Assembly: GCA_048262455.1 (NCBI GenBank)
Contig: JBLXFD010000005.1
Location: 124,001-188,000, forward strand
Direction: 5' to 3'
Length of the DNA stretch: 64,000 nt
From: Psychromarinibacter sp048262455
Lineage (GTDB): Bacteria; Pseudomonadota; Alphaproteobacteria; Rhodobacterales; Rhodobacteraceae
Shown: positions 58,328 to 64,000 of the stretch, in pieces
Layout of the letters: each line of letters opens with the position of its first letter
Position numbering within the stretch: the stretch's first letter is position 1
Made by a program: the position numbers and the translations under genes
The notes under the pieces: model-generated
Database searches by the model: none
Told to the model about the DNA's origin: nothing
What the model saw: the letters and a program-made list of their open reading frames with translations, nothing else

Positions 58328-60061
58328 TCAGTTGATCTCGGGTTCCGGGACCGGGGCGCCGAACTCGGTCTTGAGGAAGTCGAAGTCGCAGCCCTTGTCC
58401 GCCTGTTCGACGTGCTTGGAGAACATCCAGCCGTAGCCGCGTTCGTAGCGCGGCTCGGGCGGGGTCCAGGCCGCGCGGCGCTCTGCCAGTTCCTCGTCAC
58501 TGACCTTCATGTTCAGCGTCCGGTTCGGGATGTCCAGTTCAATGATGTCCCCGGTCTTCAGCAGCGCCAGCGGCCCGCCGACGAAGGATTCCGGCGCCAC
58601 GTGCAGGATGCAGGCCCCGTAGGAGGTGCCGGACATCCGCGCGTCGGAGAGCCGGACCATGTCGCGGTAGCCCTGCTTCAGCAGCGCCTTGGGCATCGGG
58701 ATCATGCCCCATTCCGGCATCCCCGGCCCGCCCTGCGGCCCGGCGTTGCGCAGCACCATGATGTGGTCGGGGGTCATCGGGTAGTCGGGATCGTTGATGA
58801 TCTCCTTCATCTCGGCGTAGCTGTCCGAGACGATGGCAGGGCCCGAGTGCACCTGGAACTTCGGGTCCATCGCCGCCGGCTTCACCACCGCGCCGTCGGG
58901 CGCGAGGTTGCCGCGCAGCACGGCGAGCGAGCCCTCGTGGTAGACCGGGTTCGACAGCGGCCGGATCACGTCGTCGTTGTAGTTCCGCGCGTCGGCGATG
59001 TCCTCGCCCAGGGTGCGGCCGGTGACGGTGGTGACCGAAAGGTCCAGCTTGTCGCCCAGCTCCTTCATCAGCGCGGGCAGGCCGCCGGCGTAGAAGAAAT
59101 CCTCCATAAGGTATTCCTTGCCGGAGGGGCGGATGTTGGCCAGCACCGGCACCTCGTGGCCGATGCGGTCCAGGTCGTCCAGCTGCCAGTCGATCCCGGC
59201 GCGGCGGGCCATGGCGATCAGGTGGATGATCGCGTTGGTGGAACAGCCGGTGGCCATGGCCACGGTGGTGGCGTTGCGGGTCGAGGCGGGGGTGATGATC
59301 TTGTCGGGGGTCAGGTCCTCCCAGACCATGTCGACGATGCGCCGGCCGCAGTTGGTGGCCATCCGCTTGTGCCCCGCGTCGGGGGCGGGGATCGACGAGG
59401 CGCCGGGCAGGCACAGGCCGAAGCCTTCCGCGATGGACATCATGGTCGAGGCGGTGCCCATGGTCATGCAGGTACCGTAGCTGCGGGCGATGCCGCCCTG
59501 CACGCCATCCCACTGCTCCTTGCCGATGGTGCCGGCGCGGCGCTCGTCCCAGTATTTCCAGACGTCGGTGCCGGAGCCCAGCTTTTCCCCCGCGTAGTTG
59601 CCGCGCAGCATGGCGCCGGCGGGCATGAAGATGAACGGCAGGCCCATGGACAGCGCGCCCATCACCAGCGCCGGGGTGGACTTGTCGCAGCCGCCCATCA
59701 GCACCACGCCGTCGATCGGATGCGAGCGCAGCGTCTCCTCGACCTCCATCGCGCCCATGTTGCGGTACAGCATCGAGGTGGGCTTCAGGTACTGCTCGGA
59801 AAAGCTGTGCACCGGCAGTTCCACCGGCATGCCGCCGGCCTGGTAGACGCCACGCTTCACGTATTCCGCGCGGTCGCGCAGGTGGTGGTGGCAGGGCGAC
59901 AGGTCGGACCATGTGTTGATGATCGCGATGATCGGCTTGCCTTCCCAGTCCTCTGGCGAAAGCCCCATCTGCATCGCGCGGCTGCGGTGGCCCATCGAGC
60001 GCAGGTCATCCGGCGCGAACCAGCGGGCAGAGCGGAAATCTTCGTACTTCTTCTTGGTCAT
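58328..60061 (-). CDS. Sugar-acid dehydratase, IlvD/EDD family
   Basis: A 577-residue iron-sulfur dehydratase. The cluster Cys residues are seen in SDLSPCHHHL, GGCDKSTPALVMGA and SYGTCMTMGTAST. The catalytic Ser region is VRLSDARMSGTSYG. The length and the N-terminal SARWFAPDDLRSMGHRSR put it with L-arabinonate/D-xylonate-type sugar-acid dehydratases rather than with IlvD itself (about 610 residues). It gives a 2-keto-3-deoxy acid that the FAH or DapA-type enzymes could take further. The true start is ATG 60061; the annotated frame extends upstream through non-homologous sequence. Confidence 0.92.
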   Translation of the reverse strand: MTKKKYEDFRSARWFAPDDLRSMGHRSRAMQMGLSPEDWEGKPIIAIINTWSDLSPCHHHLRDRAEYVKRGVYQAGGMPVELPVHSFSEQYLKPTSMLYRNMGAMEVEETLRSHPIDGVVLMGGCDKSTPALVMGALSMGLPFIFMPAGAMLRGNYAGEKLGSGTDVWKYWDERRAGTIGKEQWDGVQGGIARSYGTCMTMGTASTMMSIAEGFGLCLPGASSIPAPDAGHKRMATNCGRRIVDMVWEDLTPDKIITPASTRNATTVAMATGCSTNAIIHLIAMARRAGIDWQLDDLDRIGHEVPVLANIRPSGKEYLMEDFFYAGGLPALMKELGDKLDLSVTTVTGRTLGEDIADARNYNDDVIRPLSNPVYHEGSLAVLRGNLAPDGAVVKPAAMDPKFQVHSGPAIVSDSYAEMKEIINDPDYPMTPDHIMVLRNAGPQGGPGMPEWGMIPMPKALLKQGYRDMVRLSDARMSGTSYGACILHVAPESFVGGPLALLKTGDIIELDIPNRTLNMKVSDEELAERRAAWTPPEPRYERGYGWMFSKHVEQADKGCDFDFLKTEFGAPVPEPEIN

Positions 60062-60072
60062 CCGGGTGTCTT

Positions 60073-60195
60073 TCAGGAAATCGGGGTGGCGAATGCGAAC
60101 ATGATCCAGACCAGGAGCGCGGCGAGCGCGAGCCCGCCGATCCATGGCCAGGGGCCGTACTTGTCGAGGTCCTCGCGGCTGTCTCTTCCGATCAT
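60073..60195 (-). CDS. 40-residue single-span membrane protein
   Basis: A short gene missed by length filters. ATG 60195 follows TGAGGAGACACCCCG, a good ribosome-binding site. It encodes 40 residues and ends in TGA at 60073. Residues 1-14 are charged (MIGRDSREDLDKYG). Residues 17-36 form one hydrophobic segment (WPWIGGLALAALLVWIMFAF), and the tail is ATPIS. It starts 12 bases after the TRAP permease stop and ends 11 bases before the dehydratase start, so it is part of the operon. It may be a small partner of the TRAP permease. I know no named family for it. Confidence 0.75.
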   Translation of the reverse strand: MIGRDSREDLDKYGPWPWIGGLALAALLVWIMFAFATPIS

Positions 60196-60207
60196 CGGGG
60201 TGTCTCC

Positions 60208-62289
60208 TCAGTTCAGTATTTCAGGCAGCCACAGGGCGATCTGCGGGAACATCATCACCAGTATCAGGCCCAGCACCTGCAGCGCGATGAAGGGCAGCAC
60301 CGCCAGGAAGATCTCCTGCAGCGTCACGTCCTTCGGGGCAACCGACTTCAGCCAGAAACAGGCGGGGCCGAAGGGGGGCGACAGGAAGTAGATCTGGATG
60401 TTCATCACGAAGAGGATGCCGAACCAGATCTTCGCCTGGTCCTCGGTCAGCCCCAGTTCCGGCGCCAGCGTCATCACCACCGGGGCGAAGACCGGCACGG
60501 TGATGAAGACGATGGCGATCCATTCCATGAAGGTGCCCAGCACCATCAGGATCAGCATCATCACCAGCACCGTGCCCATGGCCGACAGGCCGAGGTCGAG
60601 GAACAGCGAGCGCATGAAGTCGCCGCCGCCCACGAGGTTGAAGATGCCGACGAAACTGATCGCCCCCAGCACCAGCCAGATGATGGTGCCGACGGTGGCC
60701 ATGGACCCCATCATCGCCTCGCTCAGCACGTCCCACTTGAAGCGGTTGCGCACCGCGGCGACGAAGAGCGCGCCGATGCAGCCCACCGCCGCGGCCTCTG
60801 TGACCGAGGCGACGCCTCCGTAGATCGACCCCATGACCGCCGCGATCAGCAGGATGCACAGCAGCACGGCCGTCATCCGGTCGCGCGACAGGCTCCTGCC
60901 GCCGCCGGTGCGTTCCGCCACCTCGGCGGCGGTCGGGGCGAGGCTGTGGTTCAGGTTGACCCGGATCAGCACGTAGCCGGCATAGAACACCGCCAGCATC
61001 AGGCCCGGGGTGGCGCCGGCCATGAACAGGTCGCCGATGCCGACCTCGGCCGACAGCCCGTAGACGATCATGATGATCGAGGGCGGGATCAGCGTGGCCA
61101 GCGCGCCGGAGGCGCAGATCAGGCCGATGGTGATCTTGCGGTCATAGCCTAGCCGGAACATCTGCGGCAGCGCCACCAGCCCCAGCATCACGATCTCGCC
61201 GCCCATCACGCCGGACATCGCGGCCAGGATCACCGCGACCACGGTGGTCTGCACCGCGACGCCGCCGCGCAGGTTGCCGGCGAAGATGCTCATCGCATCG
61301 AACAGGTCCTCTGCGATGCCGGCGCGTTCCAGGATCGAGGCCATCAGCACGAAGAAGGGCACGGCGACCAGGCTGTAATGCTCCAGCAGCCCCACCGCGT
61401 TGGAGGAGACCAGGAACAGCCCGCGCGGCCCGAAGAAGCCGATGGCCATGATGACCGAGACGATCAGCGTGACGATGCCCAGCGGCATCCCCGTCATCAT
61501 CAGCGCCACCAGCAGCAGCACCATGATCACCGAGACGGTGCCAAGGTCCATCGAGCGCATGTTCAGCGCCTTGGACGGGTCCATCGCCTTGCCGATGTCC
61601 GAGAAGAAGCCCGACAGCGTCTCTGCCACCGGAACCCCGTAGGCCTCGGCGAGGAAGGCGGAGACGAAGTAGATCACGAAGTAGATCGCGACCCCCCGCA
61701 CCACCCAGCGCATGGCGGGGGAGGCGAAGTGGCGGTGCAGGTTCACCATCAACTGCGTGAGGTACAGGAAGGCGCCGGTGACCATCAGCGACTTCATCAC
61801 CATGGGCAGCGGCGAGTTGAAGGCCGAACCGGACTTTTCGATCCGCTCGACGCTGACGTAGGCGCGGATGGCGGCGTCGGTTAGCAGCATGTAGAGCGCG
61901 AGAACCCCCACCACCATGGCAAACAGGTCCAGCCACCAGCGCTGGGTGGGCGTGGCCATGACGTGGAAGACGGTGATGCCGATGTGGCGCTGCTTCATCG
62001 TGATGTAGCCCGACGACAGCATCCAGGCGGCGGCGCAAAGCACCATCACCGTCTCGAAGGCCCAGAAGGTTGGCGCGTTCAGCACGTAGCGAGAGAAGAC
62101 CTCGTACAGCGTCGCCATCGCGGCGATCATGTAGAAGACCGAGATCCCGATCCCCAGCATGTGGCTGACGTGATCCACGGGGGTGTAGTTGCCGTGGGTG
62201 ACGACACCCTCGTCATCGGCCTGGCGCGGGTCGTCGGCCTCTACCATCAGGGGCACGTCGTCGAGGCTCTCGTCGTACTGGCGGCTCAT
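60208..62289 (-). CDS. TRAP transporter permease, fused small and large subunits
   Basis: A 693-residue inner-membrane protein in which the DctQ-type subunit (four segments, residues about 45-215) is fused to the DctM-type subunit (about 12 segments, residues 250-690). The DctM part shows typical runs such as LIPPSIIMIVYGLSAEVGIGDLF and GGVASVTEAAAVG. It imports a carboxylate or sugar acid using a sodium gradient, loaded by the binding protein at 62432. The ATG at 62289 has AAGGAGACC upstream. The first 40 residues are acidic and cytoplasmic. Confidence 0.94.
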   Translation of the reverse strand: MSRQYDESLDDVPLMVEADDPRQADDEGVVTHGNYTPVDHVSHMLGIGISVFYMIAAMATLYEVFSRYVLNAPTFWAFETVMVLCAAAWMLSSGYITMKQRHIGITVFHVMATPTQRWWLDLFAMVVGVLALYMLLTDAAIRAYVSVERIEKSGSAFNSPLPMVMKSLMVTGAFLYLTQLMVNLHRHFASPAMRWVVRGVAIYFVIYFVSAFLAEAYGVPVAETLSGFFSDIGKAMDPSKALNMRSMDLGTVSVIMVLLLVALMMTGMPLGIVTLIVSVIMAIGFFGPRGLFLVSSNAVGLLEHYSLVAVPFFVLMASILERAGIAEDLFDAMSIFAGNLRGGVAVQTTVVAVILAAMSGVMGGEIVMLGLVALPQMFRLGYDRKITIGLICASGALATLIPPSIIMIVYGLSAEVGIGDLFMAGATPGLMLAVFYAGYVLIRVNLNHSLAPTAAEVAERTGGGRSLSRDRMTAVLLCILLIAAVMGSIYGGVASVTEAAAVGCIGALFVAAVRNRFKWDVLSEAMMGSMATVGTIIWLVLGAISFVGIFNLVGGGDFMRSLFLDLGLSAMGTVLVMMLILMVLGTFMEWIAIVFITVPVFAPVVMTLAPELGLTEDQAKIWFGILFVMNIQIYFLSPPFGPACFWLKSVAPKDVTLQEIFLAVLPFIALQVLGLILVMMFPQIALWLPEILN

Positions 62290-62397
62290 GGCGAAGGTCT
62301 CCTTCACGGGCCGGCGCGCGGGGCGGGGTCGGCCGTGGGCAATTCAGCTGCAGGGCGGGGCGGGCCCGCGCATGGCGAAGATATGTCCGGAACAATG

Positions 62398-62422
62398 GCC
62401 CCGCGCCGGTGTGGCGCGGGGC
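62398..62422 (-). terminator. Intercistronic hairpin after the TRAP binding-protein gene
   Basis: GCCCCGCGCC and GGCGCGGGGC form a perfect 10-base-pair stem with a 5-base loop, followed on the minus strand by CATTGTT. It lies 9 bases past the dctP stop. Such hairpins usually let the binding protein be made in excess over the permease. Confidence 0.7.
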
Positions 62423-62431
62423 GAGGCGGCC

Positions 62432-63463
62432 TTAAAGCAGGCCGGCCTCTTTCATGAAGGCGATGTGCACCTCGTAGACTTCCTTGGCCAGGTCGGACTG
62501 GGCGGCGAAGTCGTTCCAGGCCTCCTGGGCGATGACGCGCAGCTTGTCGCGCTCTTCCTGCGCCCAGTCGATGATCGTCAGCTCGCCGGCCGCCTTGTCA
62601 CGCGCCACCAGCTGGCGGTCGAGACGGTCGAAGTGCTGGCGCAGGCCGTTGTAGGCGGCGAGGTACCAGGTCTCCAGCGCCACCTGCTCTGCCTCGGTCA
62701 GCTCGTTCCAGACCTCCTCGGAAACGGTGAACTGCAGGATCGGGGTGGAGTGGATGCCGGGGAAGATCGGGAACTTGGCGATCTTGTGCATGCCGTTGGA
62801 GTCGTTGTTGGCGTAGGCGGAGTTGTCGGCGGCGTCGATCACGCCCTTCTCCAGCGCGCCGTAGGTTTCAGAGCCGGACATCGACACCGGCGCCGCGCCC
62901 GCGCGCTTGAACACGTCGGCGGCAAGGCCCTCGGGCGAGCGGATCTTGAGGCCCTTGAGGTCCTCGACCGTGCGCACCGGCACCTTCGACACGAAGGCTT
63001 CGCGGGCATAGGCGCCGCAGCCGACCACGTGAACGCCGGGGTAATGTTCGTCCATCAGCTTCTGCAGCATCTCCTTGCCGCCGCCTTGGGCGCAGAAGGC
63101 CTGGATCTGGTCGGCGCTGTCGTAGCCCGCGATCAGGTCGCCCATCAGCGCGAAGGCCGGGTCGATGCCGGCGAAGTAGTTGATCGAGGTCAGGTCGCCG
63201 TCGAGAATGCCGACGCCGATCGCCTCGGGGGTCTCGCGGCGGGGCACCACCGCGTCCACCGGCAGCAGCTCGACCGTCAGCGAGCCGTTGGTCATCGCCT
63301 CCAGCTTCGGCACCCATTCCTCGTTGAGGTAGGAGAGCGAGGCGTGGCTGGCGTTGGACGATGTCTGGATCTTCAGGACGCGCTCTGCGGCATCGGCCGT
63401 GGCCGCGCCGATTCCCACCGCGGCCGCGACGCTCAGCGCCGTGCCCAGGATCTTGCTTCTCAT
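62432..63463 (-). CDS. TRAP transporter substrate-binding protein, DctP type
   Basis: A 343-residue periplasmic binding protein. Residues 1-25 are a signal peptide (ALSVAAAVGIGAATADA). The fold signatures include VLKIQTSSNASHASLSYLNEEW and DLKGLKIRSPEGLAADVFKRAGAAPVSM, where the conserved Arg binds the substrate carboxylate, and YGALEKGVIDAADNS. The ligand is probably a sugar acid, judged from the operon. ATG 63463 has GGAGGAATATC upstream. It is the first gene of the minus-strand cluster and divergent from the GntR gene. Confidence 0.94.
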   Translation of the reverse strand: MRSKILGTALSVAAAVGIGAATADAAERVLKIQTSSNASHASLSYLNEEWVPKLEAMTNGSLTVELLPVDAVVPRRETPEAIGVGILDGDLTSINYFAGIDPAFALMGDLIAGYDSADQIQAFCAQGGGKEMLQKLMDEHYPGVHVVGCGAYAREAFVSKVPVRTVEDLKGLKIRSPEGLAADVFKRAGAAPVSMSGSETYGALEKGVIDAADNSAYANNDSNGMHKIAKFPIFPGIHSTPILQFTVSEEVWNELTEAEQVALETWYLAAYNGLRQHFDRLDRQLVARDKAAGELTIIDWAQEERDKLRVIAQEAWNDFAAQSDLAKEVYEVHIAFMKEAGLL

Positions 63464-63548
63464 GATATTCCTCCCAGTCATTATGCAGCTCTCCGCGAAA
63501 GGTTCCTCCCGGTTCGCGGGTTGCACTTTTTCTGATATATTAGTGACA

Positions 63549-63563
63549 CAGTTGAATCAACTG
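63549..63563. promoter_or_regulatory. Palindrome between dctP and the gntR-type gene, likely operator
   Basis: CAGTTGAATCAACTG is a perfect 7-base inverted repeat around one central base. It overlaps a possible minus-strand promoter (TTGATT, then ATATCA 16 bases on) for the TRAP and catabolic operon, which is placed to block it. GntR/FadR-type operators are short palindromes of this kind. Binding by the adjacent regulator is an inference. Confidence 0.5.
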
Positions 63564-63633
63564 CAGCGACGATCTAGATTGGCAGAAATCGTGACGGCGG
63601 CATCGCGCGGCACGCAAGGCTGGACCGGACCGC

Positions 63634-64000
63634 ATGGACCTGAACTCGCAAGCACTGGGGCAAAAACCCGAAGGCGGCGGCACCGCGGCGGACCGGGTGT
63701 ACGACAGCATGCGCCTGCGGATCCTGGAGCTGAAGCTGAAGCCCGACGACACCCTGTCGCGCGCCAACCTCGCCCGGGACTACGCGGTCAGCCAGACCCC
63801 GGTGCGCGAGGCGCTGCAGCGGCTGGAACAGGACGGGCTGATCCGGGTGTTCCCGCAGTCCCGCACCGTGGTGGCGCGGATCGACGAGAACCAGCTGAAC
63901 GAATCGCACCTACTGCGGGTGGGGGTCGAGACCGAGGTGGTGCGCCGGGTCGCGGCGCTGGAGGATCGGGCGGCCACCGTGCAGCGGGCGCGCGGGCTGG
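63634..64000 (+). CDS. GntR-family transcriptional regulator (3' end outside window)
   Basis: The first 122 codons of a GntR-type regulator, cut by the window edge. The winged helix-turn-helix is RILELKLKPDDTLSRANLARDYAVSQTPVREALQRLEQDGLI, residues about 29-72. After it a helical C-terminal domain of the FCD type begins (NESHLLRVGVETEVVRRVAALE). I placed the start at ATG 63634. FadR-subfamily regulators commonly sense organic acids, which fits control of the divergent sugar-acid cluster. Confidence 0.9.
   Translation, partial: MDLNSQALGQKPEGGGTAADRVYDSMRLRILELKLKPDDTLSRANLARDYAVSQTPVREALQRLEQDGLIRVFPQSRTVVARIDENQLNESHLLRVGVETEVVRRVAALEDRAATVQRARGL

Noticed and set aside
57413..60391. Plus-strand open frame of 992 codons opposite the PhyH and dehydratase genes
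   Set aside because: Same GC-skew artefact; it crosses three real genes and their gaps, and its composition is non-protein-like.

Overview
The window reads as a chromosome segment of a high-GC alphaproteobacterium of the order Rhodobacterales (Roseobacter/Rhodobacter type). The support is the gene neighbourhoods: tandem peptide deformylases before fmt, folC-accD, rnd-kdsD-lptC-lptA-lptB-hpf-ptsN without rpoN, an alphaproteobacterial csgH-type curli cluster, and fused TRAP permeases. Gene density is very high, with many 1-4 base start/stop overlaps. I see no rRNA or tRNA gene, insertion sequence, prophage or CRISPR array.

Bases 1-25,000 are mostly housekeeping. They hold def (cut by the window edge), a def-like paralogue with an altered HEXXH motif, fmt, a LacI regulator facing a GMC oxidoreductase and a HAD hydrolase, an MFS carrier, zapE, thpR, folC and accD. 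Next come a pair of conserved hypotheticals, a VanZ-like protein, a LysR regulator, an OmpA-domain protein, an AhpD-like protein, a GNAT, a CinA-type protein, sfsA, map, pncB, a DUF3137 protein and arfB. Between arfB and the queuosine-precursor transporter gene lies a 200-base structured non-coding element. It carries a 17-base antisense copy of the 16S rRNA 3' tail, an 18-codon ORF and a strong terminator. A phytase-like esterase, mepA and an UMF1-type MFS protein follow.

Bases 25,000-49,750 hold a yggT-family gene, recQ, yaaA, a hybrid histidine kinase split by a one-base frameshift, a large alpha-2-macroglobulin gene joined to pbpC, the lipopolysaccharide-export/hibernation operon, a peroxiredoxin, a ferredoxin-reductase-type flavoprotein, rsmD, a HAD phosphatase, pncA and trhO. 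A compact curli operon (curlin, csgH, curlin) ends in a clear terminator.

Bases 49,750-64,000 are one long minus-strand sugar-acid catabolic cluster. It contains a TRAP transporter (binding protein plus fused permease), a 40-codon membrane protein, an IlvD/EDD dehydratase, a PhyH-type dioxygenase, a DapA-family lyase/aldolase, an RraA-family aldolase, galactarate/altronate dehydratase, an FAH-family enzyme, a 2-oxoglutarate-semialdehyde dehydrogenase and KdgD. A divergent GntR regulator at the right edge probably controls it. GarD, KdgD and the dehydrogenase together give galactarate to 2-oxoglutarate. The PhyH, RraA, DapA-like and second dehydratase genes suggest further, unassigned substrates.

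All assignments come from reading sequence and motifs by eye; no database search was run.
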